Shown here: positions 14,891 to 25,406 of the stretch, one piece after another
Layout: every line of letters begins with the position of its first letter
How positions within the stretch are numbered: position 1 is the first letter of the stretch
From: Tannerella serpentiformis
GTDB lineage: Bacteria > Bacteroidota > Bacteroidia > Bacteroidales > Tannerellaceae
Direction of reading: 5' to 3'
NCBI RefSeq assembly: GCF_003033925.1
Contig: NZ_CP028365.1
Span: 1 to 64,000, forward strand
DNA length: 64,000 nucleotides
Translations under genes and position numbers: made by a program
Notes under the pieces: model-generated
What the model was told of the DNA's origin: nothing
Databases searched by the model: none
What the model saw: only the letters and a program-made list of their open reading frames with translations

Positions 14891-16099
14891 TCACGCTGAA
14901 GCCGCTTGTTGCTTTTGGATCAGCTTGTCCATATCCTCCGAGATCTTTTTGTCCGTCACCTGCGCATAGATCTGCGTGCTGGATATGGACGCGTGCCCCA
15001 TCATCTTGGCGATGCTCTCTATCGGGATGCCTGCGCTGAGCGACAGGGTTCCGAACGTGTGGCGCGCCATATGAAAAGACAGTCGTTGCCTGACGCCACA
15101 GGCTTTACCCACGGTACTCAGTTTGTTATTCATCACACTACGACTGCAATCGCGTGGAAAGACAAGGTCGTCGCCTTCTTCTTTCACCGTCTGCTCCTCT
15201 TGGCTTTTATTGAGGATCTCCTCCGCGATCGGATGTAGCGGCACGACAGACTCCACTTTCGTCTTCTGTCGTTCCTTACGGATATATCTCCGGCCATCGG
15301 CTGACGTTTGGATATGCGAGAACTTCAATCGCTCCATGTCTACAATGGCCAGTCCGGTGAAGCAAGAGAAGAGAAACATCTGTCGGGCCTGTTCTGCTTC
15401 CCTGTCGTTCACTTTCAGCGCCATGAGCTTGGCCACATCGCTCTTTTGCAAGAAGCGAATCTTCCGTTCCTCCTTTTCGTAGGCAACATCCTCAAATGGA
15501 TGGCAGCGGATGACTTTCAAGTCTACCGCACGATACATCAACCGACTCAATCGGCAGAGGTGATTGTTCATGGTCGATGCCGCCAAACCGCGTTTTTTGA
15601 GAAAGAAGCGGAAGTCCTCAAACAGATCTTCCGTAATGCCTGCGAGGGGGATGTCTCGCCCTCCGTTTTCCTTCATGAACGCCCGAAGCAGCTTGTCCGA
15701 ATAGATCAGGTTTTGGTAGGTACTTTCAGCCTTTGACTTGCCCACGCATGCCTTCACAGATTGCAGTTCCGCCTCGCTCATGGCTAAAAGAGTGGTTGGT
15801 GTGGCAACGGCACCCTGCAAGCAGTTCTTGAGCAGTTCTGGACTGACCACGCCATCTTTCGTGAGTATTTCCGCGTAAGTCTTTTCCACAAGCTCCCTGA
15901 ATGTAGCGAGGCGTTGATTGATTTTCTTTTCGCCGGTTATACCCTGCCTGCTGTTCCATTCATCTGGCAGACATTCCTCGCCGGTTGTCATCACCGCACT
16001 TCTGCCATCGATGGTGACGCGGCAAAATATGGCCGTCTTGCCGTCTGCTTTTGTCTTCTGTCTGTTGATATAGAACAGGATCTTGAACGTACTTCTCAT
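14891..16099 (-). CDS. Tyrosine recombinase (integrase), second of a tandem pair
   Basis: A 402-residue protein with the Bacteroidales integrase layout: N-terminal arm-binding domain (about 1-90), SAM-like core-binding domain (105-205) and catalytic domain (215-395). Box I reads FTGLAIVDM, with Ala in the Arg I position, as known for IntDOT relatives. HMARHTFG supplies His and Arg, MGH supplies the next His, and STQIYAQV contains the nucleophilic Tyr. All essential residues other than Arg I are present, so it should be active. It lies 11 bp after another integrase on the same strand. Tandem integrase pairs are typical of some Bacteroidales mobilizable elements, but no mobilization genes are visible here. 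Confidence 0.85.
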   Translation of the reverse strand: MRSTFKILFYINRQKTKADGKTAIFCRVTIDGRSAVMTTGEECLPDEWNSRQGITGEKKINQRLATFRELVEKTYAEILTKDGVVSPELLKNCLQGAVATPTTLLAMSEAELQSVKACVGKSKAESTYQNLIYSDKLLRAFMKENGGRDIPLAGITEDLFEDFRFFLKKRGLAASTMNNHLCRLSRLMYRAVDLKVIRCHPFEDVAYEKEERKIRFLQKSDVAKLMALKVNDREAEQARQMFLFSCFTGLAIVDMERLKFSHIQTSADGRRYIRKERQKTKVESVVPLHPIAEEILNKSQEEQTVKEEGDDLVFPRDCSRSVMNNKLSTVGKACGVRQRLSFHMARHTFGTLSLSAGIPIESIAKMMGHASISSTQIYAQVTDKKISEDMDKLIQKQQAASA

Positions 16100-16110
16100 A
16101 TCGGTTTCGG

Positions 16111-17340
16111 CTAAATGGTTAGGTGCAAATCTTCAGTGAAGGCGATCAAGCGATCGAACTCTTCAAATAGCTTTTGGGGAGTGACTTTCGCATATCGCTC
16201 GGTCATGCGCACCGTGCTATGCCCAAGCATCTTGCTGACGGTCTCGATGGGCACGCCTTGTTCTAAGGTAACGAGCGTAGCGAAGGTGTGTCGGGCGGTG
16301 TGCGAAGTGAAGGGTAGCGCGATACCGGCCCGCAGCCTGAGAACCTTCAGATGCGATTGATAGGTCAGGTAATTGATGTGAGGAAGCAACGTGTTCCTTC
16401 CTTCATCGGACAGTCTGTTCATCAATCGAAGCGCTTCGGGCAAGAGCTTTACACGGCAGAGAACGCCTGTTTTCTGTCGGTTAAACTTCAGCCAAAGGGC
16501 GCCCTCGTCGTCGCAGACAAGATGCCCACGGTTCAGTGCCATTAGATCGCAATAGGCGGCGCCGGTGTAACAGGCGAAAAGAAACACATCGCGCGCTATC
16601 TCCAGGTCGATCTCCCAGCCGTCAAAACAGAGCGCCTTTAACTTGTCCAACGCTTCTCTATCGAGCGCTTTGGGTAATCGGCTATCTCCCTTGCCCACGT
16701 GCACATTGTCAAATAACAAGGAGTCTGCCACTCCTTCGCGATAAGCCAGTTTGCAGACCTTCTTGATAAGGACGATCATGTTGTAGCAAGTGCTCTGTTT
16801 CAGACCCATCTCTCCGATTACATACTGCTCGAATTGTTTGATGAAGTCTTCCGTGGGCTGCGAAAAGGTTAAGTCGGAAGCGTTATGCTTCGCTCGAATG
16901 AACTGTTGCAATCGCGCTCTCGTCTGACGATACAAGACCAAAGACTCTCTTTTGATGTCTACTCCGACGTGCTCCTCCATGTCCTCGATCAGGCCGTCGA
17001 ACCGTTCCAATAGCATGGTTCGACTTTGCACGCAGCCTTGGAAATGCTCCTTGATGTCGGTTGCGTCAAACGGAGATCCCTTGGCAAGCAAGGACTGATA
17101 GGAAGACTGAACGGCGAGAAGGAGGTTATCCAACTTGGCATTGACCTCAACGGCCTCACGACTCTTCCCGTTCATCCGACTTTCGCGCGGGTTCCACAAG
17201 TCAGGATTGCAGAACAGCTTACAACTGAACTGTGCAATGGAACGCCCCAGCGTGATGCGTCCCATGATCGGCGCCTTGCCTGACCTATCGAGAGAGCTCT
17301 TTTTGAGGTAGAGCAACACCTTCATTTTCTTGTCATCCAT
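16111..17340 (-). CDS. Tyrosine recombinase (integrase), first of a tandem pair
   Basis: A 409-residue protein closely similar in its N-terminus to the truncated integrase at 10387 (VLLYLKK, then PIMGRITLGR). The catalytic domain has YTGAAYCDL at box I (Ala for Arg), SHTARHTFA, LGHSTVRM and ERYAKV with the catalytic Tyr. Complete, so probably active. A Bacteroidetes -7 element, TAATTTTG, is at 17360-17367 and a spaced inverted repeat at 17438-17504. It is the promoter-proximal gene of the pair; its partner follows after 11 bp. The element they once moved may have been lost or may include the 10.2-17.5 kb segment. Confidence 0.85.
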   Translation of the reverse strand: MDDKKMKVLLYLKKSSLDRSGKAPIMGRITLGRSIAQFSCKLFCNPDLWNPRESRMNGKSREAVEVNAKLDNLLLAVQSSYQSLLAKGSPFDATDIKEHFQGCVQSRTMLLERFDGLIEDMEEHVGVDIKRESLVLYRQTRARLQQFIRAKHNASDLTFSQPTEDFIKQFEQYVIGEMGLKQSTCYNMIVLIKKVCKLAYREGVADSLLFDNVHVGKGDSRLPKALDREALDKLKALCFDGWEIDLEIARDVFLFACYTGAAYCDLMALNRGHLVCDDEGALWLKFNRQKTGVLCRVKLLPEALRLMNRLSDEGRNTLLPHINYLTYQSHLKVLRLRAGIALPFTSHTARHTFATLVTLEQGVPIETVSKMLGHSTVRMTERYAKVTPQKLFEEFDRLIAFTEDLHLTI

Positions 17341-17359
17341 ACGCTTTGAAAGCTGTGGG

Positions 17360-17367
17360 CAAAATTA
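17360..17367 (-). promoter_or_regulatory. -7 element TAATTTTG for the integrase pair
   Basis: Fits TAnnTTTG on the minus strand, 20 bp before the start codon of the first integrase. The short leader is typical for Bacteroidetes. Confidence 0.45.
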
Positions 17368-17437
17368 CCCGGTTCAAAGCGCCCGTTACCTGTGCAGATC
17401 CCTGTATATCAATGCAAAAGAACCATGTGCGAGAAAG

Positions 17438-17504
17438 GTTCAGTTACCTGCTTTTGCACCATCGTTACCTACCACCAGACAGGGTAATGGTTTGGTAACT
17501 GAAC
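17438..17504. repeat. Spaced inverted repeat upstream of the intact integrase
   Basis: GTTCAGTTACC (17438-17448) and GGTAACTGAAC (17494-17504) are perfect inverted arms with 45 bp between them. A further GTTACC lies inside the gap. The arms match those at 10240-10305 and lie at the same relative position upstream of a homologous integrase. Confidence 0.6.
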
Positions 17505-17631
17505 TCTTGCTCGGATCCGCACTTTTCTGCCTCTTACGCTCGACGCAATCGGAAGCATATCTACCCCTTTCCACCTAATTATCAGCCTACTTACTCTGAC
17601 ATCGTGGCTTCTGCTTTTGAGGGGAATAGTT

Positions 17632-18018
17632 GGTTCGGAACGTATTCTAATAGGTTCCGAGGTGGTTGTAATACGTTCCGGACGTGGTCTTGATACGTTC
17701 CGAACGTGGTTGTGATACGTCCAGAACGTGGTCTTGAGTACCTCGGAACGTGGTCTTGATACGTTCTGGACGTGGTCTTGATACGTTCCGGACGTGGTCT
17801 TGATACGTTCCGGACGTGGTGAAATACCCTTCGGAGGTGGTCATAACCACGTTCCGAACCGTATTAAATACCCCTCGGAACGGTATTAAATACCCCTCGG
17901 AACCATATTAAATACCCCTCAGGACGGTATTAAATACCTCTCGGAACCATATTAAATACCCCTCGGAACGTGGTTAAATAACGTCCGAAACGTGGTTGTG
18001 ACCACCTCGGAACGGTAT
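17632..18018. repeat. Intergenic array A: about 17 units of 22 bp
   Basis: Degenerate tandem units of about 22 bp, each starting with CGTTCCGGACG, CGTTCCGAACG or CCCCTCGGAAC and ending in a GGTCTTGATA or GGTATTAAATA tail. Two sub-types occupy the left and right halves. CGTTCCGAACG is a perfect 5-1-5 palindrome. The array ends exactly at the stop codon of the SDR gene. No reading frame here looks like protein. Confidence 0.75.
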
Positions 18019-18019
18019 T

Positions 18020-18790
18020 TCAGCCCTTCGGCGTGCGATGGATGGTGCGGGCGTCGGCCTGAGCGGTGGGCATGACGAGGATGTCCTGGAGGTCGACGTG
18101 CGCGGGGGCGGTGAGGGCGAAGCGGATGGTGCGGGCGATGTCGTCGGCCGAAAGCGGCGTGTAGCCGTCATAGACGCTGGCGGCGCGTTGGTTGTCGCCC
18201 TTGAAGCGGACGATGGAGAACTCCGTCTCCACGGCGCCGGGGCAGATGAGGCTCACGCGGATGCCGTAGGGCAGGAGGTCCTGACGCATGCCTTGGCTGA
18301 GGGCGCGCACGGCGTGCTTCGTGGCGCAGTAGACGGCGCCGCCGGGGTAGACCTCGCGGCCGGCGATGGAGCCGAGGTTGACGATGTGTCCAGCGCGGCG
18401 GGCGACCATGCCGGGGGTAACGGCGCGGGTGACGTAAAGCAGGCCTTTGATGTTGGTGTCGATCATGCGTTCCCAGTCGTCGGGGTCGCCCTCGTGGAGC
18501 GGCTCAAGCCCGACGGCCAGTCCGGCGTTATTGATGAGCGTGTCGATGGCCTGCCATTCGTCGGGCAGGCTGGCGATGGCCTCCTCGACGGACTCACGGC
18601 GACGGACGTCGAAGGTGAGCGTCAGGAAGCGGCTCTTGGGGTAGGTACGGGCCAGCTCGTCGCGGAGGGCTTCGAGGCGTTCGCGGCGTCGGCCGGTGAG
18701 GATCAGTTGGTGGCCATCTTGGGCCAATACGTGGGCCGTAGCCCGACCGATGCCTGCGGTGGCACCGGTGATCATTGTGATGGGTTGCAT
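18020..18790 (-). CDS. Short-chain dehydrogenase/reductase, YdfG-like
   Basis: A 256-residue classical SDR. The Rossmann motif is GATAGIG (residues 9-15), NNAG is at 87-90, and the catalytic triad appears as Ser141, Tyr154 and Lys158 (YCATK). Basic residues after the second strand (TGRRRERLE) indicate NADP preference. The sequence resembles YdfG, a 3-hydroxy acid (serine/threonine-type) dehydrogenase, but the true substrate is uncertain. Cytoplasmic. The start codon overlaps a TAGAGGG heptanucleotide tract, and the stop abuts array A, so both ends are bordered by repeats. No obvious operon partner. Confidence 0.85.
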   Translation of the reverse strand: MQPITMITGATAGIGRATAHVLAQDGHQLILTGRRRERLEALRDELARTYPKSRFLTLTFDVRRRESVEEAIASLPDEWQAIDTLINNAGLAVGLEPLHEGDPDDWERMIDTNIKGLLYVTRAVTPGMVARRAGHIVNLGSIAGREVYPGGAVYCATKHAVRALSQGMRQDLLPYGIRVSLICPGAVETEFSIVRFKGDNQRAASVYDGYTPLSADDIARTIRFALTAPAHVDLQDILVMPTAQADARTIHRTPKG

Positions 18791-18996
18791 AGAGGGTAGA
18801 GGGTAGAGGGTAGAGGGTGGAGGGTAGAGGGTGGAGGGTAGAGAGTAGAGTTTAGAGGGTAGAGAGTAGAGGGTAGAGGGTAGAGAGTGGAGGGGCGGGG
18901 GAAGGGTAGGAATAGGAGCCTGAGTCTTTCAAGTACCCGGCTCTACCCTCTACCCTCTACTCTCTACCCTCTACCCTCTATCTTCTATCTTCTGAC
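18789..18996. repeat. Two opposed TAGAGGG heptanucleotide tracts
   Basis: From 18789 to about 18892 the plus strand reads repeats of TAGAGGG with a few TGGAGGG and TAGAGAG variants. From about 18942 to 18996 the complementary CTACCCT repeats occur. The two tracts could pair into a long hairpin. The left one touches the SDR start codon; the right one encodes the C-terminus of the PAS protein. Confidence 0.8.
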
Positions 18997-19324
18997 CCCG
19001 GATCTTGTGATCCATCTCGAAGGGGATGACCATGGATAGCTCCATGAATCCCATGTATTGGCCGTCCTCGTACCAGGGGATCTGGTAGATGAGCTTCTTG
19101 CGACCGTTCTTTTCGATCGTGTAGACGTGTTTGCGTTCGTTGCGCATCATGTCTTCGAGCATCGTGCGGGCGGGCTCGGGGTGACAGTCGAGCACATTGC
19201 TGTCGATCAGCTCCTGTCCGGGCTTGAGGTTCACCTCGCGCGATTGGTTGTTCATATCGATGATCCGCCCCTCGCGGTCGCAAACCGTGACAGCGATGTC
19301 GGCTTCTTGGAAATACTTCATCAT
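18971..19324 (-). CDS. Small stand-alone PAS-domain protein
   Basis: About 117 residues forming a single PAS-like fold. It opens with a strand pattern ADIAVTVCDREGRIIDMNNQ, typical of the PAS start, and has a conserved central DSNVLDCHPEPA loop and late strands (KKLIYQIPWY, YMGFMELSMVIPF). Stand-alone PAS proteins bind small ligands or partners; no output domain follows. The last residues (about RGQKIEDRG) and the stop come from the neighbouring heptanucleotide repeat, so the C-terminus is probably not conserved. An ATG doublet leaves the start uncertain by one codon. Confidence 0.65.
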   Translation of the reverse strand: MMKYFQEADIAVTVCDREGRIIDMNNQSREVNLKPGQELIDSNVLDCHPEPARTMLEDMMRNERKHVYTIEKNGRKKLIYQIPWYEDGQYMGFMELSMVIPFEMDHKIRGQKIEDRG

Positions 19325-19352
19325 AAGGGGATCTAAAATCTAAAAGTGAAAG

Positions 19353-19390
19353 AAGCCCGGCCGCTCTCTACGAAAGGAGTGACCGGGCTT
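19353..19390 (-). terminator. Terminator downstream of gcvP
   Basis: AAGCCCGG (minus strand, from 19390) pairs with CCGGGCTT (ending 19353), with additional GC pairs inside. A T-rich CTTTCACTTTT follows on the minus strand. It lies about 50 bp after the gcvP stop. Confidence 0.6.
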
Positions 19391-19442
19391 ACCTGTTACA
19401 CTATATATAGGCGTACATTATATATAACGTACACATGGGGGA

Positions 19443-22304
<2,862 letters not shown>

Positions 22305-22326
22305 GTCTCTTTTGATTGTATGATGA

Positions 22327-22971
22327 TTATAAGTAAGGATTCTCGTTTTTCTCTATGCCAACGGTCGTCGCAGGGCCGTGGCCCGAATAGACGACTGTAG
22401 CGTCAGGCAGCGTCAGCAACTTCTCGCGGATGGCCGTGATGAGCGTCCGTAAGTCGCCGCCCCATAGGTCCGTCCGACCGATGCTGCCTTCAAACAACGC
22501 GTCGCCGGACAGCACGAAGCCATCCTGCGACGCATAAAAGGAGAGGCTACCCGGCGAATGGCCCGGTGTAGCCAGCACTTGTAATTCTGACTGCCCGAAG
22601 CGCACCGTGTCGCCCTCGGACAGGTATTTTGTCACCGGCACCGTCTCGAACGCTTTGCTCGGCGGCAAACCCAGTCCCGCCATCTGCTCCTCAAGCGACG
22701 GCAACGCTTCCACATCCTTTTGCGAAGCCTCGGGCAGCAACCCGTATGTGTCGCGGATGAAGGCGTTACCGATGATGTGGTCGAAATGCAGATGCGTGCA
22801 GAGCAGCCTGACCGGAGTCAGACCGTGCTCCGTGATGTAATCTGAGAGCGCACTCCGTTCGCGCGCCATCATGCAGCCGCAGTCCACGACGACGGCCTCC
22901 CGTGTCTCATCGCTGAGCACATAGGTATTCTCCCCGAAGGGATTGAATTCAAACTGTTTGATCGTAATCAT
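22327..22971 (-). CDS. Metallo-beta-lactamase-fold hydrolase, YcbL/glyoxalase II-like
   Basis: A 214-residue MBL-fold protein with the metal-binding motif THLHFDH (residues 59-65) and the later histidine in a TPGHSPGS segment. An aspartate follows in SGDALFEGS and a final SGHGPATT histidine closes the site. The short length without the C-terminal helical domain matches YcbL-type hydrolases rather than classical glyoxalase II. It hydrolyses thioesters or related substrates; the natural substrate is uncertain. It overlaps the rsmG stop by 4 bp and is co-transcribed with it. Confidence 0.85.
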   Translation of the reverse strand: MITIKQFEFNPFGENTYVLSDETREAVVVDCGCMMARERSALSDYITEHGLTPVRLLCTHLHFDHIIGNAFIRDTYGLLPEASQKDVEALPSLEEQMAGLGLPPSKAFETVPVTKYLSEGDTVRFGQSELQVLATPGHSPGSLSFYASQDGFVLSGDALFEGSIGRTDLWGGDLRTLITAIREKLLTLPDATVVYSGHGPATTVGIEKNENPYL

Positions 22972-23588
22972 AGGGGGATATAGACGATTTGCTTGGTCTT
23001 GAAATAAGGTTCCCGGAAATAGGCATCGATATCGAGGCGCACGGCCTGCTTCTTGAACGGCGCAATCTCGTGTTGCAGCTCCCCGCCCTTGAGGCAGATC
23101 AATCCGTTGGGCAGCGCGTTTTGTTGTTCCTCGCGGATGTTCTTCCGCACCGCTGCGGCCAAGTCGCGCAGTGGCATCACTGCCCGACTCACCACGAAGT
23201 CAAATCGGCCTCGTTCGTCCTCCACGCGCTCGTGGCACGTCGTCACATTCCGTAGCTCCAGCGCCTCCGCCACGGCCTGCGCCACGCGGATCTTCTTCCC
23301 CACGCTGTCCACCAAATGGAACGTCACTTCGGGAAAAAGGATGGCCAGCGGAATGCCCGGAAACCCTCCGCCCGTACCCACGTCCATCACCGCCGATCCC
23401 GCCCGAAAACGAATCATCCGCTCGATACTCAGCGAGTGTAGCACGTGATGCAAATACAGATTTTCGATGTCCCGACGCGAGATCACATTGATCTTCGCAT
23501 TCCAGTCGGTGTAAAGCGCACCCAGCGCTTCAAATTGCCGACGTTGCGTCTCGTTCAGGTCGGGATAATAACGGTTGACAGCCTCCAT
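22968..23588 (-). CDS. rsmG: 16S rRNA (guanine-527-N7)-methyltransferase
   Basis: A Rossmann-type SAM methyltransferase. The SAM site MDVGTGGGFPGIPLA and the VSRAV motif are typical of RsmG (GidB), which methylates G527 of 16S rRNA near the streptomycin site. I chose the ATG at 23586-23588 (about 206 residues). An in-frame TTG four codons earlier overlaps the end of the lipoprotein gene and gives a length of 210. The gene overlaps the MBL gene downstream, and all three genes here run in the same direction, probably as one operon. Length and motifs are standard for the family. Confidence 0.92.
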   Translation of the reverse strand: MEAVNRYYPDLNETQRRQFEALGALYTDWNAKINVISRRDIENLYLHHVLHSLSIERMIRFRAGSAVMDVGTGGGFPGIPLAILFPEVTFHLVDSVGKKIRVAQAVAEALELRNVTTCHERVEDERGRFDFVVSRAVMPLRDLAAAVRKNIREEQQNALPNGLICLKGGELQHEIAPFKKQAVRLDIDAYFREPYFKTKQIVYIPL

Positions 23589-23596
23589 TCCGTGCG

Positions 23597-24481
23597 TCAA
23601 AAGACCAGATGTGCGATCGGACTGTCATGGCGCATCAGATGGCGGACTTTCTCGTAGGGGATACGCACCGAAGTGGCTCCCAGCGCGCCCGCGGCGATGT
23701 CGCTTTCGTTGAAAGTATAGGTGATCCCGATGTCGTCCACATAGAAATTGCGGTTCGGGTAAATCTCATTGATGTTGTAGAAGCCGATGTTCTCCAGATC
23801 GGCCACCTTGTCTACATTGTTATATAGCGCAATGGCGTCCACGATGATCTTCGCCAGATCGTCCTTGTAGTCCTCATTGAAAATCTCGCTTTCCGTCACG
23901 CGGTTGCCCGTCTTCAGGTCGATCACCCAATTGGTGTACGTGCGGACTGGCGAGGGTGTCCCAGCGTTGTATTCCCGATAGACGGAGTAACACAGCACGT
24001 CTTTTTGGTTAAACAGAATGCTATCGTTCAGCAGCTCATATTCCGGTAGCGACGGCCGGTCAGAGGTGTCGAATTCTTCGCCCTCGAAGTCCATCACCGC
24101 CGTGCGGTCCTCCGTGTCCTGCTCAAAGTCCGAAACGTCCTTGTCCTTCAGGTGCAAGCCGTAATCCTCGACATACTTATTCACCGCCTCCTTGATTGGC
24201 AGTTGCGCATACGTATCGCCCAGCATGCTCCGGACGAATTGCTGTTGCACAGCCTCAAGCACGCCCTGGTTGGCATACTCCGTCGGATACGTGAAGTGGA
24301 TCTTCAGCACACGCCCCTCGGTCGTAGTGTCCTTCTTGTTTTCCACGGGATAAGTCTTTTCAACCACCACCGACTCGAAACGAATTGCATTCTCTTCGAT
24401 CTCTTTCCCCTCCGAATGGCACGCTGAGAGCATTCGGACAAGCAGAAGAAGGGTCAACCCCTTTGTGTAACCAATATTCAT
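23597..24481 (-). CDS. Lipoprotein with DUF3298/RsiV-like domain
   Basis: I set the start at the ATG at 24479-24481. It yields a short basic N-terminus, a hydrophobic stretch (LTLLLLVRML) and a lipobox ending in LSAC at residue 21, so the protein should be lipidated. The body (about 294 residues total) ends with YTFNESDIAAGALGATSVRI, the typical end of DUF3298 proteins. RsiV, another member, binds lysozyme. The first domain resembles DUF4163. It is probably anchored to the outer or inner membrane and facing the periplasm. A -7 element TACATTTG lies 24 bp upstream. Role unknown. Confidence 0.8.
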   Translation of the reverse strand: MNIGYTKGLTLLLLVRMLSACHSEGKEIEENAIRFESVVVEKTYPVENKKDTTTEGRVLKIHFTYPTEYANQGVLEAVQQQFVRSMLGDTYAQLPIKEAVNKYVEDYGLHLKDKDVSDFEQDTEDRTAVMDFEGEEFDTSDRPSLPEYELLNDSILFNQKDVLCYSVYREYNAGTPSPVRTYTNWVIDLKTGNRVTESEIFNEDYKDDLAKIIVDAIALYNNVDKVADLENIGFYNINEIYPNRNFYVDDIGITYTFNESDIAAGALGATSVRIPYEKVRHLMRHDSPIAHLVF

Positions 24482-24504
24482 ACTTCTTGCGTGTAAATAC
24501 GTGG

Positions 24505-24512
24505 CAAATGTA
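24505..24512 (-). promoter_or_regulatory. -7 element TACATTTG for the lipoprotein-rsmG operon
   Basis: Fits TAnnTTTG on the minus strand, 24 bp before the lipoprotein ATG. This supports the chosen start. Confidence 0.5.
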
Positions 24513-24593
24513 AGACGCTGTTCGAAATCCCTACTATTTCGGCCCATTCTGCCTCCCCGAAGGCTCCGCACGCCACCTCGCGCCCCTTCTTCG

Positions 24594-24735
24594 CCACCTC
24601 GAAGCCCTTATGAAGTACGAAAACAGTCTCGCTCCACCTCGTTAAACCCTTACGGAGTACGAAAACAAGCCCGCTCCGCCCCGTTAAGCCCTCATGAAGT
24701 ACGAGAACAAGCTCACTCAGCCCTGTTAAGCCCTC
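24594..24735. repeat. Intergenic array B0: about 3.4 units of 42 bp
   Basis: Tandem units that start GTTAAGCCCT and contain a conserved GAAGTACGAAAACA segment. Successive copies are 42 bp apart. The sequence is unrelated to the adjacent array B but has the same period. Confidence 0.65.
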
Positions 24736-24756
24736 ATAGACCGTATTTTCAATCGA

Positions 24757-25181
24757 TCGGAACTACCCGAACGATAGTTGCATTCTGCACCTCTATTTCG
24801 GGAAGTTCCGAAAGCATGTACATATCTATATCATACTCTCGGAATTATCCGAAAGGAATAAACTCCTCGTATATATTCTTCGGATCTTCCCGATAAGCCC
24901 ATACTCTATTTTTAAGGCTTTCGGATCTTCCCGAAATTCTTTAATATGCATATCCAATCTTTCGGAAGTATCCGAATGGTCTTAAATTTCAATTTCAATT
25001 GATCGGAAACTCCCGAATGGATTTATACATGATGTTTATCCTGTTCGGGAATATCCGGAGCTTTCTATATATGATGCGAATAGCTTCGGAAGTTCCCGAA
25101 AGACTGTATCAGGATCTGAATTTGGTTCGGGAAGTTCCGATTGATCTATAAACTATGGAATAGGCTTTCGGGAAGTTCCGA
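24757..25181. repeat. Intergenic array B: 11 phased palindromes, 41 bp period, divergent spacers
   Basis: Eleven imperfect palindromes of the type TCGGGAAGTTCCGA or its reverse complement have centres at about 24763.5, 24804.5, 24845.5, 24886.5, 24927.5, 24968.5, 25009.5, 25051.5, 25092.5, 25133.5 and 25174.5. The step is 41 bp throughout, with one 42. The 27 bp between them is AT-rich and not conserved. The array occupies the divergent gap between the lipoprotein operon and gyrA. Confidence 0.9.
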
Positions 25182-25361
25182 ACGATTGGAAATATGCTCC
25201 GTAAGGCCTTATTCGGGGAGTATAAGCCTCTCGGAGACAGGTTTTAGGCCTTATCTCGTCCGTTACGTCAGGAAAACGATCTCCGCAGGCACGTCGCACG
25301 GACGAGCAAGCCCGTTGAAGTTCGTTTTAGGAGGTCTTCTTGCCCGTTATCCGAAAACCTG

Positions 25362-25369
25362 TACTTTAG
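25362..25369 (+). promoter_or_regulatory. Near-consensus -7 element TACTTTAG upstream of gyrA
   Basis: Differs from TAnnTTTG at one position. It lies 38 bp before the gyrA ATG. A 7 bp hairpin (AGCGTTG/CAACGCT, 25368-25390) sits in the leader. Confidence 0.35.
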
Positions 25370-25406
25370 CGTTGTTTTTTCACGCAACGCTATACATTAG
25401 TAATAG

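Noticed and set aside
24757-25181. CRISPR array upstream of gyrA
   Set aside because: Repeats are only about 14 bp and occur in both orientations; spacers are AT-biased. No cas genes are nearby.
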